DNA of 14,575 nt from CAWHNT01 sp963830775 (GTDB lineage: Bacteria; Pseudomonadota; Alphaproteobacteria; Geminicoccales; Geminicoccaceae), in contig CAWHNT010000023.1 in the NCBI GenBank assembly GCA_963830775.1, positions 1 to 14,575 on the forward strand, read 5' to 3'. The notes under the pieces are model-generated. The model searched no databases, had not been told where the DNA came from, and saw only the letters and a program-made list of their open reading frames with translations. A program made the position numbers and the translations under genes. Below, one piece after another: positions 1 through 8,119 of this stretch (position 1 is its first letter; each line of letters opens with the position of its first letter).

Positions 1-170
1 GCTAAGCAAAGCCCGCCCAGGACGGCTCCCTTCGTGGTTCTCACGCTAGGATGCTACCGGCTGCCAGGAAGCGCCCACAGTTCCTCATGCTCTCCTATGA
101 CGGGGTCTGTGCTGCGCCCTCAGTGGCGCTTGGCGTCAAGCGCCACCCAGAATCCGGTCGGCCCCATCGT
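1..170. other. 3' flank of the catabolic cluster, no confident gene
   Basis: Beyond the last gene of the cluster I see no recognisable coding region. On the minus strand a 15-codon frame starts at 88 behind an AGGAGAG ribosome-binding site, and its peptide (MRNCGRFLAAGSILA) resembles the beginning of a signal peptide, but it stops at 41. This could be the broken start of another Bug-type binding protein, or it could be chance. A second 15-codon frame follows the oxidoreductase stop directly. Neither can be named with any confidence. Confidence 0.3.
123..146 (-). terminator. possible hairpin after the oxidoreductase
   Basis: A perfect 9-bp inverted repeat, GTGGCGCTT and AAGCGCCAC, surrounds a 6-base loop. 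It lies 25 bases past the natural stop of the last cluster gene on the minus strand. No T-run follows it, so it is not a classical intrinsic terminator. It could stop transcription weakly, protect the 3' end of the message, or be incidental in GC-rich DNA. Confidence 0.3.
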
Positions 171-1025
171 CTACTGGTCTTCGCCAGCTTGGAGACCGAG
201 ATCGGCAATCGTCTGCTGCCATTCCGTGATCGCACGGGACATCCGGTCGGAGATGCCGAGCTGGGCAACCGTCCGCGCGACCTCCCGCATCTCGGCTGCG
301 CGCCGCCCGCCGTGCACCATCATCCGCTAGAGATTGTAACTGGCCCGGGCACGCCAATCGGTGCCCACGTCGCTGGCCTGCAGCGACGCGAGCACGGCAT
401 CCGCCACGCCGGCGCGGTGGGCCGCCAGCATGCACTCGGCCGTCAGCGCCTCGATGCCCTTGATCATGACCGAGCGAACCATCTTGATCGTGGATGCCTG
501 GCCGACCTGATCGCCCGCCACGCCGGGACGCATGCCGAGACTGGCCAGCGCCCGGCTCGCCGCGCCGGCATGTGGGCCGGCGAGCAGGACGGGCGTCAGG
601 TGCCTGCGCGGGTGGACCGGGGCCATGATCGCCATGTCGACATAGCGGCCGCCGGCGGCTTCCACGCGGGCGGCGGCTTCGCACTTCGTCTGCGGGCTGC
701 AGGAGTTGCCGTCGATGTAGAGGGCGCCCGGGACCAGACCTGGAGCGGCCTCCGTGGCGGCGTTCAGGGCCTGGTCGGCCGTGACCAGGCTGAGGACGAG
801 CCCGGCGCCACGGACTGCTTCCGCGGCTGACGGGCAGCTCACGACGGACAGGCACCTGCAGCGCTCCTCGACCCAGCCGCGTGTGGCCAGCTGATCGGAC
901 TTGATGTCGAAGGCGGTGAGGCGCTCGCAGCCATGCCGGTCCCAGCCCCCGAGGAACGCTCCGGCCGCCTCGCCGATGCCGAGCAGTGCCATGCGTCGTG
1001 GCTTCGGATCGGAGCTCTCGGGCAT
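171..1025 (-). pseudogene. DUF1932 / 6-phosphogluconate-dehydrogenase-like NAD(P) oxidoreductase with internal TAG
   Basis: The protein resembles the beta-hydroxyacid dehydrogenase group: a Rossmann N-terminus (MALLGIGEAAGAFLGG, beginning near residue 12), then a helical C-terminal DUF1932 domain containing the segment STIKMVRSVMIKGIEAL with its typical active-site lysine. I prefer the ATG at 1025 because GAGAGGGGG lies six bases upstream; an in-frame ATG at 1082 has no such site. The frame is cut by a TAG at 327-329 after about 232 codons. It then continues in the same frame for another 51 codons of convincing sequence (RMMVHGGRRAAEMREVAR) to a natural stop at 171. One G-to-T change (GAG to TAG) explains the break, since SYNLERM is the expected sequence. 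In context it may oxidise a ring-cleavage semialdehyde in place of LigC; that role is inferred, the fold is not. Confidence 0.8.
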
Positions 1026-1100
1026 CAATGGCCCCCTCTCGCAAGTCGCTTGCCCCGCATCGGGGGCCGGATCGGTCGCCATAGGCGTGATTGAGTTTGC

Positions 1101-1983
1101 TCAGGCGGACAGGCCGTCCCAGACCTCGTCTGGGCTGAGCTGCTCGGGATGAGGCCCTGCTCGTGGGCGTAGCGCGAGGCCAGCTCCAGCGCGGGCCGCA
1201 ACGCCGACCGTCCCGCCGGCAGGGGGTCGACCTTGTCGTCGCGCGGCGGTGCGGTGGCCTTGGCGTCCCGGAACAGCCGCAGGAGCTCCACCAGGAGGTC
1301 CGGGCGGCTGTCGGCCAGCTCGCGCCGGACGACGACCATGTGGTTGACCGGCACGAAGCCGTGCCCGCGCCGGAACGCAGTGCCGGCAGCGGCCGGGTCG
1401 GGGAAGACCGTGCGCAGGCTGGGGTCGTCCGGCACGTCGTTGCCGACGATCACGGCGTCGAGCTCGCCTGCCCGCAGCATGGGCAGCAGCTCCTTGCCGG
1501 GTGGGGCCCGCTCGGCCCAGGGCGGGTCGCCGGCCTCGGCGACATGCGCGCCCTCGAACGTCACCCAGCGCATCGAATCCGGCCGCACGCCGTAATCGTC
1601 GGCCAGGATGCCGCGCAGCCACATGCCCGTGGTCTGGCTGTACGGCGCGCACCCCGATCCGACGCCCGGCGAGGTCGGCGGGCCCGCGCACCTCCCCGTC
1701 CGCCCGGCAGAGCAGGGCCGCTTCCTGGAAGCGCGCGGCCACGGTCACGGGCAGCACACGATGCGGCTTGCCATACGCCTTCGCCTGCAAGACGGTGGCG
1801 ATAGCCAGCTCGCTCACATCGAACCGCCCTTCCCGCACCATGGGTGCAAAGGCGCGGTTGACGGGCGAGACCTCGGCGAAGTCCAGGCGGAGCTGGTCGG
1901 AGGTGACCTGGCCATTCCGCAGCGCTCTGTGTGCGGATAGGCGCCGCAGGTGCAGTGCGCAGCACCACGGGCTCAGCCGGCAT
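1101..1983 (-). pseudogene. 4,5-dihydroxyphthalate decarboxylase-like / NMT1-family protein, frameshifted
   Basis: Restored, this is a protein of about 294 residues in the periplasmic-binding-protein-like family that includes 4,5-dihydroxyphthalate decarboxylase and NMT1/THI5 binding proteins. Recognisable segments are FDVSELAIATVLQAKAYGKP, GRRIGVRAYSQTTGMWLRG, LADDYGVRPDSMRWVTFEG and the C-terminal DEVWDGL. It starts MPAEPVVLRTA without a signal peptide, which favours a cytosolic decarboxylase-like enzyme over an ABC-transporter binding protein. The ATG at 1983 overlaps the end of the upstream aldolase gene (ATGCCGGCTGA), so translation is probably coupled. Frame breaks that I can place are near 1943 and 1924 (a base missing at each), 1650 (an extra base) and 1150 (a base missing). 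The break count balances to a whole number of codons. Substrate unknown; a carboxylated catechol is a reasonable guess from the neighbours. Confidence 0.75.
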
Positions 1984-2705
1984 GGCCGTCCCCGGCGGGA
2001 CGGTAGACGAGCCCTTTCTCCGCCAGCTTCTCCCGCATGCCGTAGATGTCGAGGCCCAGCTCGCCGGCCTGCAGCCGCGCGCGCGTAGCCTCCTCCTTCC
2101 GCTCGCGCGTCTCCGAGGCACGCAGCACCGCCTCGGCCGCCGCCCGCGGCACGATGACGACGCCGTCGTCATCGGCGATAACGAGATCGCCGGGATGCAC
2201 GAGCTGGCCGGCGCAGACGAGGGGTACGTTCACCGAGCCCAGAGTCTCCTTGACCGTGCCCTGGGCGGAGATCGCGCGCGACCAGACGGGAAAACGCATC
2301 GTCGGTCAGGGCCGCCACGTCGCGCACCCCGGCCTCGATCACCAGGCCTAGCACGCCTCGCGCCGCCAGCGAGCAGGCGAGCAGCTCGCCGAAATAGCCG
2401 GCGTCGCAGGGCGAGGTGGGGGCGACCACCAGCACGTCGCCCGCCCGGCACTGCTCGACGGCGACGTGGAGCATCCAGTTGTCGGCGGGCGGGATGGAGA
2501 CCGTGACGGCGCTGCCGGCGAGCTTGGCGCCCGGATAGATCGGCCGCATGCAGGAGGCGAGCAGGCCGGTGCGGCCCTGCGCCTCGTGGACGGTGGCGAC
2601 GCCGTAGGGGGCGAAGGCCTCGGCGACGCTCGCGCGCGACGCGGGGCGGGTCGGTGAAGACGGTGCCGGCGCTGACCACCAGTGCTGTCTTGTCCGTGAT
2701 GTCAC
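1973..2705 (-). pseudogene. RraA-fold aldolase, 4-carboxy-4-hydroxy-2-oxoadipate aldolase type, frameshifted
   Basis: This belongs to the RraA/dimethylmenaquinone-methyltransferase-like family. Within it, the closest type is the class II aldolase/oxaloacetate decarboxylase (LigK, ProA, GalC) that splits 4-carboxy-4-hydroxy-2-oxoadipate into pyruvate and oxaloacetate. Family landmarks are YGVATVHEAQGR, the NWMLHVAVEQC strand, GELLACSLAARG, the catalytic Arg-Asp in AGVRDVAAL, and FPVWSRAISAQGTVKETLG. A T run of four at 2291-2294 shifts the frame; three Ts would restore AFPVW. Near 2648 a CCCC run does the same. The first 20 or so codons are only GC3-rich in a different frame (ITDKTALVVSAGTVFTDPP) from the one that stays open. 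The nominal start is GTG at 2705, overlapping the dioxygenase stop as GTGA. It would perform the last step of the pathway. Confidence 0.82.
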
Positions 2706-3715
2706 GACGCGATCCCCTTCTCGGACAGGTCGTCCACCGCCCACCATCTCGTCGCCGTGCTGGCCCGGCAGCGGCGGCGTGCCGTGGGTGTGGAAGCTCT
2801 CGATGGTCTTCAGGCCCCGGGCCTGGCCCTTCCTGCGCTCCTCCTCCGTCCAGACGATCGGCTTCCAGTCCGGTGCCAGCACGAGGCGGGCACCGGCATT
2901 GGCGACCTCAACCCGGTTGCCGCCGGGCTCGTAGACGTAGAGGAAGAAGGTCTGCTGGACGGCGTGCTTGTGCGGCCCGGTCTCGATGAAGACGCCGTTC
3001 TCGAGGAAGATGTCGGCCGCCTGCAGGATCGCCTCGCGGCTGTCGAGCGCGTAGGTGATGTGGTGGAAGCGGCCCTTCACCCCGTGCGCTTCGCGGGTGT
3101 AGGCGAAGTCGTAGCTCTTGTTGGTGCAGGTCAGCCACATGCCGGCTTCGGTGCCGTCGTTCAGCACGATGCGCTCGGTCGAGCGGAAGCCCAGATAGCG
3201 CTCGAAGAACTCGCGGTTGGTCTGGACGTCGACGGCAAGGCAGTTGAAGTGGTCCAGCCGGCGCACGTTCACCCCGCGCGCCGGGAAGCGCTGCGCCTGG
3301 TTCTTCAGAGCCGGGCGCAGTTCGCGGGCGGCTCGTACCACTCCGTCTCGTAGTAGAGCTCGATCAGGTGGTCGTCCGGGTCACGGAACCGGAAGGCCGG
3401 GCCGTGGCCAAGCTCGTTCTCGTGCCAGCCGACCTCGTAGCCGGAGCCCTGCAGCGCCTCGACCCGCCGCTGCAGGGCTTGCGGGCTGCGGGCCCGGAAG
3501 GCGGCGTGGCCCAGGCCCGACGTCTTCGAGGCGGTGAGCTGCAGCGAGTAGCGCTCGTAGTCGTCCCAGGCCCGCAGGTAGACCGAATCTCCCTGCCGAC
3601 CGCATTCAGTCATGCCCATCACGTCGACAAAGAAGCGGAGCGACTCCTCGGGCTTGGGTGTGAGCAGCTCCAGATGGCCCAAATGGGCCACGTCCATGAT
3701 CGGTTCATCGTGCAT
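2702..3715 (-). pseudogene. two-domain type I (VOC) extradiol ring-cleavage dioxygenase, frameshifted
   Basis: Restored length is 337 residues, close to catechol 2,3-dioxygenase. The N-terminal VOC module spans about residues 8-125 (HLGHLELLTPKPEESLRFF to DDHLIELYYETEW) and the catalytic C-terminal module about 150-275. Likely Fe(II) ligands are His156 (RRLDHFNC), His218 or His219 (GRFHHITY) and Glu270 (GGNRVEV), spaced as in XylE (153, 214, 265); Tyr262 in the LYVYEPGG stretch also fits. The start at 3715 has the strong site GGAGGAAGG just upstream. A missing base near 3322 separates the two domains into different frames, and an extra base near 2737 shifts the C-terminus before its stop at 2702. 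The substrate cannot be read from sequence; hydratase and aldolase neighbours imply a carboxylated catechol such as protocatechuate or gallate. Confidence 0.83.
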
Positions 3716-4781
3716 GACGTCCTTCCTCCAGTGTTTGACGTGTCGCTCTCTCCGTCGTCGCCCCTCGCTTTCAGTGCCGCGTCCAGGCGCGGGTAGACGC
3801 GGCGTGCATTGCCTTCGAAGATCTTCTGGCGGTCCTCGGCACTCAAACTCCGGGCAGCATCGATGTAGCGCCTGGTGTCGTCGAAATTGTGCCCGGTCTC
3901 GGGATCGATGCCGCGCACGGCGCCGATCATCTCGCTGGCGAACAGGATGTTCTCGACCGGGATGACCTTGGTCAGCAGGTCGATGCCGGGCTGGTGATAG
4001 ACGCAAGTGTCGAAGAAGACGTTCCTCAGCAGATGCTCGCGCAGCAACGGCTTCTTCAGCGCCTGCGCAAGACCGCGATACCTCCCCCAGTGATAGGGCG
4101 CCGCACCACCGCCATGCGGGATGACGAAGCGTAAGCTCGGGAAGTCCTTGAACAGATCGCCTTCGATGAGCTGCATGACGGCGGTCGTATCGGCGTTGAT
4201 GTAATGCGCGCCCGTCGTGTGGAAGCAGGCGTTGCAGCTCGTCGAGACGTGGATCATGGCGGGGATGTCGAATTCCGCCATCTTCTCGTAGATCGGATAC
4301 CAGTGCCGGTCGGTCAGCGGCGGGCTGGTCCAGTGGCCGCCGGACGGGTCTGGATTAAGGTTGATCCCGACGAAGCCGTACTCCTTCGCGCATCGCTCCA
4401 GCTCGGGGATGCAGGTCCGCGGATCGACGCCCGGGCTCTGCGGCAGCATGGCTGCACCGATGAAGCTGTCCGGGAAGAGCTGCGAGACGCGGTAGCAGAG
4501 CTCGTTGCAGATCGCGGCCCACTCCGAGGAGATCCTGAAGTCGCCGATGTGATGGGCCATGAAGCTGGCGCGCGGGCTGAAGATGGTGAGGTCGAGGCCA
4601 CGCTCCCGCATCAGCCGGAGCTGGTTGCCCTCGATTGATTCACGCAGCTCGTCGTCGCTGATCCTCAGCTCGGAAGCGCGCGGCCGTACGACGGGTCGTT
4701 GATGCCGGCGATCTGCCGGTTGCGCCAGTCCTCCAGCGCCTTGGGCGCCGTCGTGTAGTGGCCGTGACAGTCGATGATCAT
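3619..4781 (-). pseudogene. LigJ-type 4-oxalomesaconate hydratase (amidohydrolase fold), frameshifted
   Basis: The protein matches LigJ of the protocatechuate 4,5-cleavage pathway, a Zn-dependent amidohydrolase-fold hydratase that converts 4-oxalomesaconate to 4-carboxy-4-hydroxy-2-oxoadipate. Visible landmarks are the metal site MIIDCHGHY (His6, His8), SDDELRESIEGNQLRLMRER, FSPRASFMAHHIGD, IPAMIHVSTSCNACFHTTGA, IPHGGGAAPYHWGR, FFDTCVYHQPGIDLL and ILFASEMIGAVRGIDPETGH. The start at 4781 is placed by homology, with AGAGGG a few bases upstream. One base is missing near 4678, splitting off the first 38 codons. By homology it should end near 3758 (LDAALKARG), but no stop occurs there and the frame runs on to 3619, overlapping the dioxygenase start. 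The 151 bases between this gene and the monooxygenase hold nothing I recognise. Confidence 0.87.
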
Positions 4782-4932
4782 CGCGATGCCCTCTGGAGAG
4801 TACATCCACATCTCGGGCGAGGCGCGCTCATTCCGGGGCGGCGGCTGGAGCCCGGACCTCGGTTCCCGACGGCCGCAAGGAACGGTGAGCGCACAAGGAT
4901 CTCGGTTGAGGGGTTCCCGCCGGGCAGGCTGC

Positions 4933-6845
4933 TCAGGCCGGCAGCAGGACGCCCGCGAAGAAGCTCGCCAGCTCCGCATGCGCGTCCAGCGGCAGGATGT
5001 GGCGCGACATGCTGGTCGGGACGGACCACCACGATGCAGCCCTTCTCCCGGTCGATGCCGCGCATGGCGAAGATGTCCTGGCCGCTCTTCAGGTCCGCGC
5101 AGAACACTTTCTCGTAGTCGCAGAGGCCGTAGCGCCCCTTGTGGGGCCGCAGCATCGACGGCATCGCGCCATGGTCCAGCTCGCGGAAGCCCTGCTGGAA
5201 CACCGCCCTCACGTCGATCACCGAGTCGATGTCCTCCTCCGGCCGGGTGTGACGGCGCACCGGCGAGGCGGGGTCGTTCTCGAGAAAATCGCAGAGCGCG
5301 TGAGATGGCGCCGCCCGGCTGGCTCCTGTCCGCCGCCGGGGCGAAGGCGAAGAGGCGCCAGCGCGCGTCGGCGTCGACGCAATGGCCCAGTTGCATGGGT
5401 TTCGCGTCGGCCAGCCGGATCACCGGTGCCGAGTGGAAGCGCATGCCGATGTCGAAGCCCCCGGCCAGCGCCTGGTGCGTGGGCTCTCCGGTCAGGGCCG
5501 AAGGTTCATAGCGGATGGTCAGGCCGGAGGTGTAGCGCAGGTTGGCGATGAACTCGCGCGCAAAGCGCGGCAGATCGGACGTGGCGTCCTCTTCGGACCG
5601 CGCGCCGACGATGCGCGACCAGCGGTGGTCGAAATCGATGAGCGCCTGCGCCGCCGCGCGCCGTTCGGCGGAGTAGCTGTGCAGAAGCGAGGGGTCGGCG
5701 CGTCCCTTGAGCACCGAGATCAGCTTCCAGCCCAGGTTGAACGTGTCGCCCATCGAGACGTTCATGCCCTGACCTGCCTTCGGGCTGTGCGTGTGGCAGG
5801 CGTCGCCCGCCAGCATGACGCGCGGGGTGCGGGTGGCCGTCTGATCGGCGGGTACATCGTCGAACTTGTCGGTCAGCCGGTGCCCGATCTCATAGATCGA
5901 CCACCAGACGACGTCCTTCACGTCGAAGCTGTGGGGCTGCAGGATGCGCTTCGCCTTGGCGATGATGTCGTCGATGCCAAGGCCCCGCTCGGCCGCGCGC
6001 TCGTCCTCCCCCAGCTTCTCGAGCTCCACGTAGAGGCGCACCAGATAGCCACCCTCGCGCGGGAGCACCAGCATGGTGCCGCCATTGCCCGACTGGATGA
6101 GCGCCTTCATGCGGTAGTCGGGGAAATCGGTGACCGCCAGCACATCCATCACGCCCCAGGCCTGATGCGCGGCACCGCCATGCAGCGCGCCGCCGATGGC
6201 GCGGCGCACGCTCGAGCGCGCCCCGTCACAGCCGACGACGTAGCGCGCCCGAACCGTCTCCCGCTGGCTCTCGCGGCCGGCCCCGGTTCGCTCCAGCGTG
6301 ACGGTGACGGGGTAGTCTCCGGCCCCGGTGTCCACGACCACGTCCACCACCTTGAGGCCGTAGTCGGGCTCCAGCCGGGTGGGCGAGTTGCGCATGATGT
6401 CGAGGTAGAGCTCGTGTATCCGCGCCTGGTTGATCAGGACGTGCGGCATCTCGCTGAGCCCGTCCTCGACATCCTGCACGCGGCCGGCACGGCGGATATG
6501 CGCGGGATTGGCGGGATCGGGGTTCCAGAACGTGGTCTCGTTGATCCAGACCAACTCGCGCTTGACCTTCTCGGCGAAGCCGAAGGCCTGGAACATCTCC
6601 ATCGAGCGCACGCTGACCCCGTCGGCCTGACCCTTCTCCATCGGTCCCGGCTTGGGCTCGACGATCATGGTGCGGATCTCCGGCACCCCGGCAAGCTGCG
6701 CCGCCAGGCAGAGCCCCGCGGGCCCGCAGCCGGCGATCAGCACGTCGACCGTCTCCGGCAGAGGGCCGGAGCGGTCGCGGAGGCTCGGCGCCGGCGCGTG
6801 AACATCCGGGTCACCGGGGCGAAATCCGTTGAGATGGTACTGCAT
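4933..6845 (-). pseudogene. MobA-type 3-hydroxybenzoate 4-monooxygenase (FAD), frameshifted
   Basis: The sequence closely follows MobA 3-hydroxybenzoate 4-hydroxylase, a class A flavoprotein that uses NAD(P)H and oxygen to make protocatechuate. The start MQYHLNGFRPGDPD is characteristic, and restored length is about 636 residues, as expected. Motifs are the FAD-binding GCGPAG (39-44), the GCDGAR NAD(P)H/FAD fingerprint (205-210) and GDACHTHSPKAGQGMN (347-362). The C-terminal thioredoxin-like region includes DIDSVIDVRAVF, DYEKVFCADLKSGQDIF and VVVRPDQH. An AGGAAGGGGGAG ribosome site lies ahead of the ATG. Frame breaks occur near 5300 and at about 5002, where CC for C shifts the last 28 residues (HILPLDAHAELASFF) out of frame. 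Two extra bases account for the length exactly. It would feed the meta-cleavage enzymes downstream; a related hydroxybenzoate substrate is possible. Confidence 0.87.
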
Positions 6846-6896
6846 CCTAGCTCCCCCTTCCTGTCGAGCCGGGCCGTGGCGCCATTGGCGGCCGCG

Positions 6897-7913
6897 TCAC
6901 TGGATCGAGATGTTCGTCCGTGCCACGATCTCGCCGTAGCGTTTGAGGTCGTCTTCCCGCGTCTTCGCGACCTCGGCAGGGGTCGAGACGTGGGGCTCGT
7001 AGCCGAACGCGGCGAAGCGCTCGCGGATCGCAGGATCGGCCAGGATCGGCTTCAGGTCCTGGTTGATCTTCTCGATGATGGCAGGCGGCGTGCCGCGCGG
7101 GGCCAGGAGGCCAACCCAGGCCTTGACCTCAAAGTCGGCGGGGCCGCCCGCTTCCCTCACCGTCGGCACGTCGGGATAGCCGCTGGAGCGCTCCGGTGCC
7201 GCCACGGCCAGGAACTTGACCTTGCCTGCCCGGTACATGGCCCCGGCCGAGCCGGCGCTGCCGAAAGCCCAGTTCACGTCCTCGTTGCCGACGCCGATAT
7301 AGAGGTCGGAAGCCTGCTTGTAGGGCACGTGGACCATCTGCGTCCCGGTCGCGGCCTCGAGCATCGCCGCACCCAGATGGCCCGGGCTGCCGGTGAACCA
7401 GGAGCCGTAGGTGACGTAGCCGGGCTCCTTGCGCGCGGTGTCGATGAGGTCGGTCATCGACTTCCAGCGGCGAGTTCGACGGCACCACGACGAAGAAGCT
7501 GTTCCGGAACAGGGTCCCGATCGGGTCGAAGTCGGCCACGATGTCGTAGGGGATCTTCTTATAGAGGTGCGGCTGGAGCGCCATGTGGGTGTCGTCCACC
7601 TGCACCAGCGTGTAGCCGTCGGGATCGGCCTTGGCCGCAGCCCCGATGGCGATGAAGCCGTTCCCGCCCGGCCGGTTGTCGACGATGACCTGCTGCCCCC
7701 AGGCCTGGGTCAGCCGCTCGCCGACGAGCCGGATCACGGAATCGGGCCCGCTGCCGGGTGCGAACGGGGTGAGGACCCGCACGGGCCGCGTCGGGTACTC
7801 CTCCGCCGAGCCGGCTGGGCGGAGAGGCCGAGCCCGATGGCGGTGCTGGCGGCCAGCAGCGTGGACAGGCAACGGCGGCGCGTGCGCCTGTCGAAGGACC
7901 GGGTGGTCGTCAT
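6897..7913 (-). pseudogene. Bug-family solute-binding protein (tripartite tricarboxylate transporter), frameshifted
   Basis: Restored, this is a 338-residue periplasmic binding protein of the Bug/TctC family. It has a signal peptide with an Arg-rich n-region (RRTRRRC), a hydrophobic core (LSTLLAASTAIGLGL) and a probable cleavage site after ARA at residue 37. Then come the family hallmarks YPTRPVRVLTPFAPGSGPD, VIVDNRPGGNGFIA and PDGYTLV, followed by PGYVTYGSW, VHVPYKQASD and PDVPTVREAG. The start at 7913 has GAGGAG six bases upstream. A missing base near 7818 breaks the frame inside the signal cleavage region, and an extra G near 7468 breaks it again (SNSPLKSMTDLI restored). The membrane partners TctA and TctB are not in the window; orphan Bug genes are common. 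As first gene after the regulator, it probably captures the aromatic substrate. Confidence 0.86.
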
Positions 7914-8098
7914 CGGAGCTCCTCTGTTTCTGATCTGCTTCAGGATCGAGGGCATGAGCTCCCTCGGACGGCAGCGGCCGGCGTGTGATTGCTGGTTGCG
8001 GCACCCGCGGGCGGTATCCCTGCAGGGCGGCCGGACCGGGCTTGACGCTGTTCTTACACCTGCCGCCCCGGCCCGATCGTATCGCTTCCGTGGCCTTC
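7914..8098 (-). other. leader between lysR and the catabolic operon
   Basis: This 185-base non-coding stretch separates the candidate operator from the first catabolic gene and should hold the operon promoter. On the minus strand TACGAT (8081 to 8076) could serve as a -10 box, placing the palindrome near -40, but there is no clear -35 and alternatives exist. I see no riboswitch-like or terminator-like structure that I would defend. Confidence 0.35.
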
Positions 8099-8119
8099 GC
8101 TATAACCTTGGGTTATAGC
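8099..8119. promoter_or_regulatory. perfect 9-3-9 palindrome, candidate LysR operator
   Basis: The arms GCTATAACC and GGTTATAGC are perfect inverted complements around TTG. The site satisfies the LysR-type T-N11-A rule (TAACCTTGGGTTA). Its ATAACC/GGTTAT half-sites resemble, from memory, those reported for PcaQ, the protocatechuate regulator of rhizobia, although the spacing here is three rather than four. It is an AT-rich island in GC-rich DNA and overlaps the TAA stop of the lysR gene (8113-8115), upstream of the catabolic operon it would control. Function is inferred. Confidence 0.65.

Noticed and set aside
2169..3341. Apparent dioxygenase-aldolase fusion protein in one open frame
   Set aside because: An extra base near 2737 removes the dioxygenase stop and brings the aldolase into the same frame. 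A natural stop (AVDDLSEKGIAS then TGA) exists in the restored frame.
4665..6845. Apparent 726-residue fusion of monooxygenase and hydratase
   Set aside because: The middle of that frame is noise created by two frame breaks in the monooxygenase, and the frame then happens to coincide with the hydratase start. Separate genes with their own ribosome sites explain it better.
7066..7500. Programmed frameshifting as the explanation for the broken genes
   Set aside because: The breaks occur in unrelated genes, in both directions, without a shared slippery sequence or downstream structure, so a programmed mechanism is not credible.
5382..7655. Plus-strand open frame of 757 codons opposite the monooxygenase and Bug genes
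   Set aside because: It is an antisense shadow typical of GC-rich DNA. The minus-strand frames carry clear FAD and Bug motifs, while this frame shows no recognisable domain.
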